61,362 bases of DNA from Loigolactobacillus bifermentans DSM 20003 (GTDB taxonomy: Bacteria > Bacillota > Bacilli > Lactobacillales > Lactobacillaceae): NCBI RefSeq assembly GCF_001434575.1, contig NZ_AZDA01000007.1, forward strand, positions 1 to 61,362, written 5' to 3'. Below are positions 52,575 through 61,362 of this stretch, piece by piece; position 1 is the first letter of the stretch; each line of letters begins with the position of its first letter. The position numbers and the translations under genes were made by a program. The notes under the pieces are model-generated. The model did no database searches. It was not told where the DNA came from and saw only the letters and a program-made list of their open reading frames with translations.

Positions 52575-53159
52575 ATGCGCAAAGCAAGCATGACACGTAA
52601 TACGCAAGAAACAACGATTTCAGTAAGCTTGGATCTTGATCAAGCCCAACCGATTGAAATTGATACGGGAATCGGCTTTTTCGACCACATGTTAACCGCT
52701 TTTGCCAAACACGGTCGCTTTGGGCTGACCGTCAAGGCGGATGGTGATCTGAACGTTGATCCGCATCATACCACTGAAGATGTGGGCATTGTGCTCGGGC
52801 AATGTTTTAAAGAAGCCTTAGGCGACAAAGCGGGAATCGAACGCTTTGGCACCGCCTTTGTCCCATTAGATGAAACCTTATCCCGGGTGGTGATCGACTT
52901 ATCCGGTCGTTCGTACTTGGTATTCGATGCCGAACTGACCAATCCACGGTTAGGGGACTATGACACAGAAGTAACGGAAGACTTTTTCCAAGCCTTTGCC
53001 TTTAATGCGGAATTAAATTGTCACGCCAAAGTGTTATACGGGCGCAATACCCATCATAAAGTTGAAACGTTATTTAAGGCGTTAGGGCGGGCCATGCGCG
53101 CTGCTGTAACGTTAAATCCAGAGATCAAAGGCATTCCATCGACGAAGGGTGTGATTTAA
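52575..53159 (+). CDS. hisB: imidazoleglycerol-phosphate dehydratase
   Basis: The 194-aa monofunctional IGPD has [28 protein letters not shown] and [14 protein letters not shown], the manganese-binding histidines. The phosphatase half found in enteric HisB is absent, which fits the separate hisK at 48155. Confidence 0.96.
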   Translation: MRKASMTRNTQETTISVSLDLDQAQPIEIDTGIGFFDHMLTAFAKHGRFGLTVKADGDLNVDPHHTTEDVGIVLGQCFKEALGDKAGIERFGTAFVPLDETLSRVVIDLSGRSYLVFDAELTNPRLGDYDTEVTEDFFQAFAFNAELNCHAKVLYGRNTHHKVETLFKALGRAMRAAVTLNPEIKGIPSTKGVI

Positions 53160-53786
53160 ATGATCGTTGTCGTTGATTATGACACGGGGAACACGATGAA
53201 TGTGAAAAAGGCCTTGGACTACTTGGCGATTCCCAATCAATTATCCGCTGATCCGGCCACAATTGCGGCAGCTGATGGCTTGATTTTACCTGGCGTCGGC
53301 GCCTTTCAAAAGGCTATGGCGGCTTTAGCGGAACGCAACTTAGTGCCGGTACTCCAACAGGCGGCTGCAAGTGGCAAGCCCATGTTAGGTATTTGCTTAG
53401 GCATGCAGCTTTTGTTTGAAACGGGCTATGAATTTGGGGCGGCCCCTGGCTTAGGCATTTTACCAGGAGAGGTTGTGCCGATTCCAGCCAAACAAGGCTT
53501 TAAGGTGCCACACATGGGTTGGAACCAAAATCAAGCCCAACGCTCGAACCGGTTTGGCCAAGTTTTTGATGGTGAATCGACTTATTTTGTGCATTCATTT
53601 TACGTTCAAACAGCGGCGCGGAACATTGTGGCCACTGCCGATTATAGTGTGAGCATTCCCAGCATTGTCCAACAAAATAATGTGGTGGGCATGCAATTTC
53701 ACCCTGAAAAAAGTGGCAAGGTGGGTCTTGCCGGTTTAAACGCCTTTAAGGAGATGGTAGCTGATGAACATTTTTCCCGCAATTGA
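53160..53786 (+). CDS. hisH: imidazole glycerol phosphate synthase, glutaminase subunit
   Basis: The 208-aa class I amidotransferase has the nucleophile in GICLGMQLLFE (about Cys80) and His/Glu in QFHPEKSG. Its ATG follows the hisB stop directly, and its end overlaps hisA by 23 nt. Confidence 0.95.
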   Translation: MIVVVDYDTGNTMNVKKALDYLAIPNQLSADPATIAAADGLILPGVGAFQKAMAALAERNLVPVLQQAAASGKPMLGICLGMQLLFETGYEFGAAPGLGILPGEVVPIPAKQGFKVPHMGWNQNQAQRSNRFGQVFDGESTYFVHSFYVQTAARNIVATADYSVSIPSIVQQNNVVGMQFHPEKSGKVGLAGLNAFKEMVADEHFSRN

Positions 53787-54501
53787 TTTATTAAATGGCC
53801 AAAGCGTTCGCCTGTACCAAGGCGATTATCAACAAGTCAGTACCGTGAACCCTGATCCCGTAGCTCAGGCCAAAGCGGTGGCCGCCGCTGGTTTACGCCG
53901 GTTGCACGTGGTGGACCTGGATGGTGCAAAAGCAGGTAAACCACAGAACAAAGCGGTTGTTGCTAAGTTACGTCAAAGCACAGATTTATTTCTAGAAATT
54001 GGTGGTGGCATTCGCACGCTAACTGAAATTGAAGCTTATTTGGAACTCGGCGTTGATCGGGTGATTCTCGGTTCAGTGGCGTTAAAGGACCCGCAACTGG
54101 TTGCCACAGCCGTTGAAAAATTCGGTAGTGCCAAAATTGTAGTGGGCATCGATGGTCAAAATGGTCAAGTCGCCACAGAAGGTTGGCTGGATCAAAGCCA
54201 AGTGAACATGTCGGATTTAATGGCGGCCATGTTAAAAGTTGGCGTTACCCAATTTATCGTCACGGATATTGCCCGCGATGGGACCTTAACCGGCCCTAAC
54301 GTGGCACTATTACAGGATCTTCAAGAAACCTTCCCAGCAGCAACGGTGGTGGCTTCTGGTGGGATGCATGATGCCGGCGACTTAGCCGCCTTGCAACAAG
54401 CGGGGTTAACCGATGTGATCGTTGGGAAAGCCTTACAAAAAGGCACCCTCACCTTAGCGGAATTAGCAGCGGTTGATGAACCCTTGAAAGGAGGACACTA
54501 A
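53764..54501 (+). CDS. hisA: ProFAR isomerase
   Basis: The 245-aa TIM barrel has [13 protein letters not shown] with the catalytic Asp8, EIGGGIRT and [14 protein letters not shown] with the second catalytic Asp. Confidence 0.95.
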   Translation: MNIFPAIDLLNGQSVRLYQGDYQQVSTVNPDPVAQAKAVAAAGLRRLHVVDLDGAKAGKPQNKAVVAKLRQSTDLFLEIGGGIRTLTEIEAYLELGVDRVILGSVALKDPQLVATAVEKFGSAKIVVGIDGQNGQVATEGWLDQSQVNMSDLMAAMLKVGVTQFIVTDIARDGTLTGPNVALLQDLQETFPAATVVASGGMHDAGDLAALQQAGLTDVIVGKALQKGTLTLAELAAVDEPLKGGH

Positions 54502-54502
54502 C

Positions 54503-55261
54503 ATGTTAGCAAAACGGATCGTACCTTGTTTGGATGTGGATCATGGTCGCGTTAAAAAAGGCGTTAATTTTGTGGATTTAACGGATGTTGGCGACCCCAC
54601 TGAAATTGCGGCTGCTTATGAAGCACAAGGCGCCGATGAATTGGTTTTTCTCGATATTACCGCCACCAACGAAAAGCGGTCAGCTATGGTGGATACCATT
54701 CGCAAAGTGGCCAGCCAAGTTTTCATGCCATTGACTGTTGGCGGCGGCATTAAAACGGTTGATGATATGCAGGCCTTGCTAAAAGCTGGTGCCGATAAAG
54801 TGTCTTTAAATTCATCTGCTGTTCGGGAGCCTGAATTGATTACGGCTGGGGCTGAGAAGTTTGGCAGCCAGTGTATGGTGGTGGCGATTGATACCCGCTG
54901 GCAGGCTGACCAAAATCGGTTTCAAGTGGTGGTCAATGGTGGCCGTGAACCCGTTGATCTGGATGCCGTTGAATGGGCTAAAACAGCGGTGGCTAAAGGG
55001 GCCGGGGAATTGTTGGTGACCTCCATGGATAAGGATGGCACCAAGTCAGGCTTTGATTTAAAGCTCTATCAAACCTTAACCGCAGCGGTGGACGTGCCGA
55101 TCATTGCTTCTGGTGGTTGTGGCGCCTTAGATGATTTTGTGGATCTGTTCCAAGACACCACCGTGGATGCAGCCTTAGCGGCTTCTGTATTTCACTTTGG
55201 TGAACTGACCATTGCAGATGTGAAACAACGTTTACGAGAAGCCGAGGTGACCGTGCGATGA
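54503..55261 (+). CDS. hisF: imidazole glycerol phosphate synthase, cyclase subunit
   Basis: The 252-aa TIM barrel has [19 protein letters not shown] (catalytic Asp11), TVGGGIKT and [13 protein letters not shown] (Asp130), plus IIASGGCG. Pairs with HisH. Confidence 0.96.
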   Translation: MLAKRIVPCLDVDHGRVKKGVNFVDLTDVGDPTEIAAAYEAQGADELVFLDITATNEKRSAMVDTIRKVASQVFMPLTVGGGIKTVDDMQALLKAGADKVSLNSSAVREPELITAGAEKFGSQCMVVAIDTRWQADQNRFQVVVNGGREPVDLDAVEWAKTAVAKGAGELLVTSMDKDGTKSGFDLKLYQTLTAAVDVPIIASGGCGALDDFVDLFQDTTVDAALAASVFHFGELTIADVKQRLREAEVTVR

Positions 55262-55587
55262 GTGCCATTGCGTTGGATTTTTCCAAGATTCCAGGTGGCT
55301 TGTTGACCACGGTGGTGCAAGATGCCGCGACCAAACAAGTCTTAATGGTGGCGTATATGAATGCTGAAAGTTGGGCCAAAACCGAAGCCACCGGTGAAAC
55401 TTGGTTTTGGTCTCGAAGCCGCCAGGAACTTTGGCACAAAGGGGGCACCAGTGGCAATATTCAAACCGTTCAAAAAGTTTGGGTCGACTGTGATGCGGAT
55501 ACCTTATTGCTTGAAGTGACCCCAGCTGGCCCCGCGTGTCACACAGGCCATACCTCTTGCTTCTACCGCCCAATGAATAAGGATTAA
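55258..55587 (+). CDS. hisI: phosphoribosyl-AMP cyclohydrolase
   Basis: The 109-aa protein covers only the cyclohydrolase domain: [33 protein letters not shown] and CHTGHTSCF with the zinc cysteines. There is no C-terminal pyrophosphohydrolase (HisE) domain and no separate hisE follows. It overlaps hisF by 4 nt. Confidence 0.95.
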   Translation: MSAIALDFSKIPGGLLTTVVQDAATKQVLMVAYMNAESWAKTEATGETWFWSRSRQELWHKGGTSGNIQTVQKVWVDCDADTLLLEVTPAGPACHTGHTSCFYRPMNKD

Positions 55588-55608
55588 GCGCCGTTTCAAG
55601 CGCGCTTG
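55586..55608 (+). repeat. 23-bp dispersed repeat, copy 2
   Basis: Identical to 48025-48047. It starts at the hisI stop codon and fills the short hisI-hisC gap, where hisE is often located in related operons. Confidence 0.75.
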
Positions 55609-55631
55609 AAATGATAAAGGAGTGCTGATTT

Positions 55632-56711
55632 TTGCTTAAAAAAACGATTGAAAGTTTAAACCCATATGTTCCAGAAGTGCCCTTAGCAGATTTGGAAAAG
55701 CAATTAGGTGTTCCTAAAATTGTCCGTATGTCGGCAAACGAGAACCCCTTTGGTACCTCCGATAACGTGCGCCAAGCTGTGCTGAACTGGAATTTCAATC
55801 AGGCGCGGGATTATCCAGATGGGGATGCCGAACAGTTGCGCCAAGCCGTGGCTAAGTTTGTCCAAGTTGATCCTGATCAATTGTTGTTTGGCTGTGGCTT
55901 GGATGAAGTCATTGAGTTAGTGGCGCGGACGTTTATTGAGCCTGGCGACGAAGTTTTGGAACCTTGGCCAACGTTTTCGGAGTATAAATTACATGCAGAA
56001 ATTGAAGACGCTAAAATTGTTGATGTGCCAGTGAATGAAACAACCGGGCAGTTTGATTTAGACGCCTTAGCAGCGGCGATCACACCAAAAACAAAGCTGA
56101 TTTGGCTGTGCAATCCGAATAATCCAACGGGCACTTATTTACAACCAGAAGCGATTCGTGACTTTTTGAAAAAAGTACCGGCCAACGTTTTGGTGTTATT
56201 AGATGAAGCCTATATGGAATTTGTCACCGAAGTGGCGCAACCGTCTGCCTTGCCTTTATTGAAAGAATTCGATAATTTAGTGCTCATGCGGACCTTCTCT
56301 AAGATTTATGGTTTAGCTAGTTTCCGTGTTGGTTATGCTGTGATTCCCAAGGCATTGATCAGCAGCATGCAGTCCGTGCGCTTGCCGTATAACTTAAACA
56401 CTTTGTCGCAAGTGGCGGCGTTAGCAGCGTTACAGGACCAGGATTTTGTGACGCAAACGCGTCAGCGCGTGGCCACAGCCCGTCAGGCTTGGGAAACCTT
56501 TTTAACTCAACAAGGCCTGACCTATTATCATTCACAAGCTAACTTTGTCTTTTTCAATGCGCCGCAAGCGGAACAGTTAAAGGATTATTTGTTGCAAAAC
56601 GGTTACCTGGTGCGCAGCGGCTTACGTCCAGACTGGCTGCGGATCACCTATGGATCGACTGAACAAAATCAAGCGGTCCAAAAGTTGATTCAAACCTTTT
56701 ACGCGAATTAA
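55632..56711 (+). CDS. hisC: histidinol-phosphate aminotransferase
   Basis: The 359-aa PLP fold type I enzyme has MSANENPFGTS, NPNNPTGTYL, LLDEAYMEF and the PLP lysine in RTFSKIYGLASFRVGY. TTG start at 55632, nine nt after AAAGGAG. Last gene of the operon. Confidence 0.94.
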   Translation: MLKKTIESLNPYVPEVPLADLEKQLGVPKIVRMSANENPFGTSDNVRQAVLNWNFNQARDYPDGDAEQLRQAVAKFVQVDPDQLLFGCGLDEVIELVARTFIEPGDEVLEPWPTFSEYKLHAEIEDAKIVDVPVNETTGQFDLDALAAAITPKTKLIWLCNPNNPTGTYLQPEAIRDFLKKVPANVLVLLDEAYMEFVTEVAQPSALPLLKEFDNLVLMRTFSKIYGLASFRVGYAVIPKALISSMQSVRLPYNLNTLSQVAALAALQDQDFVTQTRQRVATARQAWETFLTQQGLTYYHSQANFVFFNAPQAEQLKDYLLQNGYLVRSGLRPDWLRITYGSTEQNQAVQKLIQTFYAN

Positions 56712-56716
56712 GGACA

Positions 56717-56755
56717 ATCAAAAAGTGCGTTTCGAGTGATCGAAGCGCACTTTTT
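56717..56755. terminator. bidirectional terminator
   Basis: AAAAAGTGCGTTTCG/CGAAGCGCACTTTTT stem between hisC and the convergent MFS gene. Confidence 0.88.
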
Positions 56756-56774
56756 GTGTGAGTGATTTGAATCC

Positions 56775-58004
56775 TTATTCTGTAATAGAAGCACTGGTTT
56801 TTGCAAAGGCTGCCCGGATCTTGAAGGAAACCCCTAACGCGATCAATTCTAAAATACCGAACACAATCAAGGTTGACTGGTAGCTGTGGGTGATCTCATG
56901 GGAAAGTGATAAGACGATTGGCCCAACTAAGCCCGCCACGCCCCAAGCGGTTAAAACATAACCATGAATGGCGCCAAGTTCAAGCGTGCCGAAAATATCG
57001 CTGAGGTACGCCGGAATCACTGAGAAGCCGGCACCGTAACCGGATAAGATCAAGCAAAACGCCACGGTGAATAGAAATTGTGAGCGAATGGCTAAAAGGC
57101 CAAATAACAGAACCACCATCATGATAAAGACCGTACTAAAGGTATTCGGACGGCCGAGATAATCAGACGCTGAGGCCCACAATAAACGGCCTAACCCATT
57201 GAAAACCCCAATAATACCTACCATTAAAGCCGCTTTTGCCACACTCATGTGGGTCAGCGTTTGGGCCATAGGGGACGCCGCAGAGACCAAGCCAATGCCG
57301 CAGGTGATGTTAATGAATAACATCAGCCACAACAACCGAAATTCACGGGTTTTAACCGCTTGATTGGCAGTTAGTTGTTGCCCGGCCATGAGGCTGACAC
57401 CGGCTGGCTGTGCGGTTTTAACGATTGTTTGCGCCACATGCTTGGGTGGCCGAATGAATTGGGCCGCGATCAGCATGACAACGAAGTAAACCGCCCCTAA
57501 AATATAAAACGTCCGTTCAACGCCCACCTGATTCATTAAGCTGTGAGCAACAGGGCTGGTGAGCATGGCTGCGAAACCAAAGCCCATAATGGCACAGCCG
57601 GTGGCCATCCCGCGATGCTTCGGGAACCATTTGATAATGGTTGAAACAGGGGTGACATAACCGGAGCCCAAGCCTAACCCACCGATCACACCGTAAGCCA
57701 AGTAAAGCAACCATAATTGCTGCGTGTGAATGGCAACGCCAGTCAACGCCATCCCTGAACCGTAACAAATGCTGGAAATGGTGCCGGTGACATTTGGTCC
57801 AAAACGTTCAACTAAACGGCCCATAAACGCCGCTGACATCCCTAAGCAGAAAATGGCGAGACTAAAGGCAAACGTAATGGCCGCTTCGGACCAATTCGTT
57901 TTCGCCTGAATGGGCTGTGTATAAACACTCCAAGCGTAAACGGACCCGATCATTAAATGTAAAATAACGCCTGAAGTTGCAACAACGTAACGATTGACTT
58001 TCAA
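56775..58004 (-). CDS. MFS transporter, OFA (oxalate/formate antiporter-like) family
   Basis: The 409-aa, 12-helix protein has the OFA-type opening GSVYAWSVYTQPI and MGRLVERFGP, with GLGLGSGYVTPVSTIIKWFPKHRGMATG, a hallmark of this family. Substrate unknown (carboxylate anions are typical). TTG start. The 367-bp gap to 58372 holds a possible -10 TATAAT at 58323-58328 and no recognisable gene. Confidence 0.85.
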   Translation of the reverse strand: MKVNRYVVATSGVILHLMIGSVYAWSVYTQPIQAKTNWSEAAITFAFSLAIFCLGMSAAFMGRLVERFGPNVTGTISSICYGSGMALTGVAIHTQQLWLLYLAYGVIGGLGLGSGYVTPVSTIIKWFPKHRGMATGCAIMGFGFAAMLTSPVAHSLMNQVGVERTFYILGAVYFVVMLIAAQFIRPPKHVAQTIVKTAQPAGVSLMAGQQLTANQAVKTREFRLLWLMLFINITCGIGLVSAASPMAQTLTHMSVAKAALMVGIIGVFNGLGRLLWASASDYLGRPNTFSTVFIMMVVLLFGLLAIRSQFLFTVAFCLILSGYGAGFSVIPAYLSDIFGTLELGAIHGYVLTAWGVAGLVGPIVLSLSHEITHSYQSTLIVFGILELIALGVSFKIRAAFAKTSASITE

Positions 58005-58371
58005 ATTAACCCAACCTTTCCGAATAACCGAATATTATAGCAATCAAACTATCTTTCGTGCGTAGATTCAGTTTACCGGCTGATCTCAAAAAAGTGCAAT
58101 CTCTTGCGCTGAATTTCCGGTACAGGTGGCAAGGGCATGATTGGTGTAAGCGTTCTTGGTAAAACAATATTGTACACTGACAAACGGCTTTTGCCTAACA
58201 ATGCTGCGCTACTTAAAGGTAAACCAACGATCGTCAGACAAGTCAGGTGAGCTTGAAAGCGAGCCGTATTTTACCGTTTAATGGAATGGCAAAATAAGGC
58301 CCCAGTGAAGTGAATTGATGTGCTATAATGCGACTGAAGTGGTGCTTAATCAGTTGGTGGAGGGATGGGCA

Positions 58372-58833
58372 ATGTCGATTTTTTATCAAGTTTTAGCAGG
58401 TTTTTTAGGGACGGTGGCCTTTGCCGTTTTATTTGAGGCCCCACCAAAGCATTATCTTTATTGTGGCGCGATCGGTGCCGTCGGTTGGTTGGTGTACTTG
58501 ATCATGTTTCGCTTGTGTCACCTATCTTCAGTTTGGGCGACTTTTCTAGCGTCTTTGGTGCTGATCTATTTATCACGGGAAGCTGCCTATGCACTGCGCG
58601 CACCGGTGACGATTTTTTTGATCTGCGGTATTTTTTGTTTGGTGCCGGGCATCGGAATTTATAATTTTACATACGCTTTTTTCTTAGGGGACTCCTATCA
58701 TGCAGCCCAATTGGGAATTCACGTTTTAAAAATTGCAATTGCGATTTCTTTGGGAATTAGTGCTGGCTATGAATTGTCGCCCAAGTGTTTCTTTGCTTAT
58801 CGTAAACATCAGCGCATGCGTCAAGCAGAATAA
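58372..58833 (+). CDS. threonine/serine exporter-like protein, ThrE_2 half (YjjB-like)
   Basis: The 153-aa protein with about five helices matches the DUF3815/ThrE_2 (PF12821) half of the ThrE transporter: GTVAFAVLFEAPPKHYLYCGAIGAVGWLVY and APVTIFLICGIFCLVPGIGIY. ATG 58372 has GGTGGAGGG upstream. The usual partner (PF06738, YjjP-like) is not adjacent. Confidence 0.82.
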   Translation: MSIFYQVLAGFLGTVAFAVLFEAPPKHYLYCGAIGAVGWLVYLIMFRLCHLSSVWATFLASLVLIYLSREAAYALRAPVTIFLICGIFCLVPGIGIYNFTYAFFLGDSYHAAQLGIHVLKIAIAISLGISAGYELSPKCFFAYRKHQRMRQAE

Positions 58834-58934
58834 CGCTTGTGTTTGATTAAACAAGTCTCATTTTAGCTTTTCAGATGGGCTTTTTTATTGTATTATGATG
58901 ACAGCGGTTACATATTACTTGACTTATTCATTTT

Positions 58935-58965
58935 AAGGAAAAAAAGGTTTTTCCTTGTTTTTTTT
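58935..58965 (+). terminator. intrinsic terminator
   Basis: AAGGAAAAA/TTTTTCCTT stem plus T8, between the ThrE_2 gene and pepI. A weaker hairpin with a T-run also lies at about 58855-58888. Confidence 0.7.
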
Positions 58966-59069
58966 GTTCATGTAAGTGAAAATATGAACATAAGGGAAAT
59001 TATGGAAAAAATTTTTTGAAATGTTAGAAACGCTTGTTAGTCAATTGTTGAGCAAGAAAGATACTATCA

Positions 59070-59185
59070 TTTAGGAGGCCATGTTTCTGTCGTGATGGTT
59101 TTCATCCGACAGAATGGACATCCTCCGGAAATAAGATTTTTGCGAAGCAAAATAGACAATAAAGAATTTAGGAGGGCCATGTTTT
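59070..59185 (+). promoter_or_regulatory. pepI leader with duplicated Shine-Dalgarno/start segment and sequestering hairpin
   Basis: TTTAGGAGGCCATGTTT (59070-59086) recurs as TTTAGGAGGGCCATGTTTT just before the pepI start. The first copy could initiate a four-residue frame (MFLS, 59081-59095). TTCTGTCG (59085-59092) pairs with CGACAGAA (59107-59114), and GGAGG (59074-59078) with CCTCC (59122-59126). The CATCCTCC strand could equally pair with the second GGAGG. A possible -10 (GATACT) lies at about 59060. Confidence 0.5.
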
Positions 59186-60067
59186 ATGAAAATCGAAGAA
59201 GGCTACATGCCATATTTAGGACACAAAACATACTACCGAATTGTCGGTGAAGCCAATGCCAATAAGGCGCCGTTGCTATTGTTGCATGGTGGACCAGGAT
59301 CAACGCATAATTATTTTGAAGTGTTGGATCAACTTGCAGCAACTGGCCGTCAGCTGATCATGTATGACCAAATCGGTTGCGGCAAGTCCTTTGTGCCGGA
59401 CAGTCCGGAACTTTGGACGAAAGAAACTTGGGCCAATGAATTAATCGAATTGCGCAAATACTTAGGGTTAGACGAAGTTCACTTATTAGGTCAATCTTGG
59501 GGTGGCATGCTGGAATTCATCTATATGTGCGATTATCAGCCGAAAGGCGTGAAGAGCATGGTGTTGGCCAGCACCTTACCTTCCAACGCACTATGGGCGC
59601 AGGAAGCGCATCGGATGATCAGTTTTATGACACCAGAAGAACAAGCCGCGATTGCGCAGGCTGAGGCCACTGGCAATTATGATGATCCGGCGTACTTAGC
59701 AGCCAACGACCGTTATATGTTATTACATTGTGAAGATGTTCCGAATGAAGATTCGCCAGAACCATTACGGCGGCCTAAAATCAAAGGGACTGAAGCGTAC
59801 GTGACCGCTTGGGGCCCCAACGAATACAATCCATTAGGGACGTTAAAAGATTATGAATACCGAGCTCAAATGAAGGACATTCAAGTCCCGACCTTGATCA
59901 CCAGTGGGGTAAACGATTTGTGCACGCCATTAGTCGCTAAAACCATGTATGATGGGATTCCAAATTCAAAATGGGAATTATTTGCACATAGTCGTCATAT
60001 GGCTTTCGTGGAAGAAAACGAAAAGTACATGCGTATTTTAAATGACTGGCTCAATGCAAATGATTAA
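59186..60067 (+). CDS. pepI: proline iminopeptidase (prolyl aminopeptidase)
   Basis: The 293-aa alpha/beta hydrolase has the oxyanion segment LLLHGGPGSTHNY, nucleophile elbow GQSWGGM (about Ser107), and catalytic Asp and His in SGVNDLCTP and HSRHMAF. It cleaves N-terminal proline from peptides in lactobacilli. The peptide carrier gene follows. Confidence 0.92.
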   Translation: MKIEEGYMPYLGHKTYYRIVGEANANKAPLLLLHGGPGSTHNYFEVLDQLAATGRQLIMYDQIGCGKSFVPDSPELWTKETWANELIELRKYLGLDEVHLLGQSWGGMLEFIYMCDYQPKGVKSMVLASTLPSNALWAQEAHRMISFMTPEEQAAIAQAEATGNYDDPAYLAANDRYMLLHCEDVPNEDSPEPLRRPKIKGTEAYVTAWGPNEYNPLGTLKDYEYRAQMKDIQVPTLITSGVNDLCTPLVAKTMYDGIPNSKWELFAHSRHMAFVEENEKYMRILNDWLNAND

Positions 60068-60127
60068 CTGATATAAAATCCAGGTGAGCATTAGGCAAGA
60101 CAACGTGAATAGAAAGAGGGATACATT

Positions 60128-61330
60128 ATGGACGCATCCACAACGAAGAAAAAGAAACCATTTGGCTTTTATGTCTGTTCGCTGGGCTTTACGTTTGAAC
60201 GGGCCGCCTTCTACACTGTGAAGTACATGTTGGCAATTTGGATCGCAACATCGGTTGGGAAAGGCGGATTAGGCCTCAGCGATGTACAAGCCGGTTCAAT
60301 GGCGGCAACGTTCGTAGCCATGACCTATATCGCACCAGTGGTTGGGGGTTATATCGCCGATTATTGGATCAGCCCCAGGCTCTGTGTGGCAGTTGGGATG
60401 ATTTTAATGGCGCTTGGCTATCTCTGTACGTGGCAAGCCCATTCACTGCCGTTGGTTTGGGCGATGATCATTTTAGTTTCCGTGGGGACTGGGCTTTTTA
60501 AAGGTAACTTATCCGGGGTCAACGGGTTGCTGTTTAAGGATGAAAAAGACTTAAACGAAGCCTTTTCAGTCCAATATTCCTTTGTCAACATGGGTTCTTT
60601 TATTGGGACAACGTTTATTGTCTTATTGATCGCCTCACAAGGCTTTAACTTTGTTTTCTTAATTTGTAGTATTCTGATGTTTATCGATGCCATTTGGTTT
60701 ATTTTCAACAGCCGTTCCTTAGGGGAAGCAGGGAAAAAGCCTTTTAAAGTGGATCAACGTCAATTTACATCTGAAGCCACTAAAAGTAGTTCAGATGAAA
60801 CCACTGATGATGCCAAAACAAAACCATTAACAGCCGGCGATAAAAAGCGGGTGGTGGCCATTGTTCTCGTAACGCTATTATCAATTATTTTCTGGATGGC
60901 TTGGTATATGGCTTACATGCCCGTTTATTACTATTTTGGCTATGGGGATGGTGCCGATTTCTTAAATCGCGCCAGCTGGGTAATTGGCAGCTTCAAAGTA
61001 CCCACCTCTTACTTTGACTCGGTTAACGCCTTGGTTTGTATTGCCTTAGGGCCAGTGATTGGGAAACTGTGGACCAAATTGGCAGCGCGGCCAAAAGGCG
61101 ATATGAGTATGTTTAAAAAGACGGCCTTAGGCATTATCTTCATGGGCTTGGCTTATGTGGTCATGGTGTTCTCTGACATGATCGGGAATGGGCATGCTTC
61201 CTTGTTCTGGATCGCGTTGGTGAGTGTCTTAATGTCCATTGGTGAAATGATCTTCTCGCCAATGGGGAACTCCTTCATTACAAAATTGGCACCTGCTAAG
61301 TTAATGGTTGGTCCCCTGTCAATAAAATAG
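60128..61330 (+). pseudogene. dtpT: POT-family di/tripeptide:proton symporter, 3' end disrupted
   Basis: The 400-aa frame belongs to the POT/PTR2 family: FTFERAAFYTVKYML in helix 1 (ExxER-like site), GGYIADYWISPR, and GTGLFKGNLSGVNG. Family members run to about 460-500 aa with two or more further helices. Here the reading frame leaves the family consensus after GNSFITKLAPAKLM, then continues VGPLSIK and stops. The missing C-terminus and the change in sequence character suggest an insertion at about 61309. Confidence 0.78.
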
Positions 61331-61362
61331 ACAATTTAAATAGAGACTTTTTTGTCCTATGC
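61309..61362. mobile_element. probable insertion-sequence end (truncated by window)
   Basis: From TGGTCCCCTGTCAATAAAAT at 61309 the sequence becomes AT-rich and non-coding and interrupts the peptide carrier gene. The start resembles a terminal inverted repeat of IS3-family elements in lactobacilli, but only about 54 bp are visible. Confidence 0.45.

Noticed and set aside
55232-55798. 188-aa minus-strand open frame over hisI/hisC
   Set aside because: It crosses two well-supported genes on the other strand and shows no recognisable domain.
59060-59186. SAM-III (SMK) or preQ1 riboswitch in the pepI leader
   Set aside because: The sequestered Shine-Dalgarno is suggestive, but the conserved core sequences of those riboswitches are absent and the downstream gene does not fit.

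Overview
The window looks like chromosomal DNA of a low-to-mid GC Lactobacillaceae species. Supporting signs are strong AGGAGG-type ribosome binding sites, frequent TTG/GTG starts, TTGACA-17-TATAAT promoters, five T-box leaders, a prolyl aminopeptidase, a di/tripeptide POT carrier and many paired TetR/MFS or TetR/ABC modules. I cannot name the species. No rRNA, tRNA or CRISPR array was seen. The only hint of a mobile element is at the extreme right end.

Layout. 1-4150: a broken aromatic-amino-acid-lyase-family gene, a T-box-controlled ketopantoate-reductase-like gene, and an MFS carrier behind a tyrosine-rich leader peptide and competing hairpins. 4195-10612: a complete four-gene Wadjet-type (JetABCD) anti-plasmid system, followed by an XRE regulator and a small membrane protein. 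11464-13855: a CopY-box copper operon (cupredoxin plus Cu P-type ATPase). 13903-22117: CmpB-like membrane protein, TetR/SDR pair, D-amino acid aminotransferase, nitroreductase, ModABC, TetR and a hexapeptide acyltransferase. 22127-25124 (minus): a TrpXYZ-type ABC transporter behind a second leader-peptide attenuator. 25297-26647: an Ile-type T-box and a second ketopantoate-reductase paralogue. 26883-35910: tyrosine phosphatase, isocitrate dehydrogenase, DUF554, two MFS exporters, TetR, an HrtBA-like heme-efflux ABC pair with HrtR-like operators, and a flavin-binding small protein. 36015-41359: an AT-rich operon behind two tandem Met T-boxes, encoding a URO-D-family methyltransferase-like protein, a complete polar-amino-acid ABC importer and an ATC-hydrolase-family protein. 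42019-48060: glutamate synthase gltBD. 48155-56755: histidinol phosphatase and a His T-box operon, hisZGDBHAFIC, with no hisE. 56775-61362: an OFA-type MFS carrier, half of a Thr/Ser exporter, prolyl aminopeptidase and a POT peptide carrier whose 3' end is cut by an apparent insertion.

Theme. Much of the window concerns amino acid supply and is controlled by charging-dependent RNA leaders: T-boxes for His, Met (twice), Ile and one unassigned, plus two leader-peptide attenuators rich in Tyr or carrying a Trp codon. Isocitrate dehydrogenase and GOGAT suggest endogenous glutamate synthesis. The two most novel-looking units are the tandem-Met-T-box operon (a possible methyl/thiol sulfur-compound salvage route) and the ribosome-mediated aromatic attenuators.
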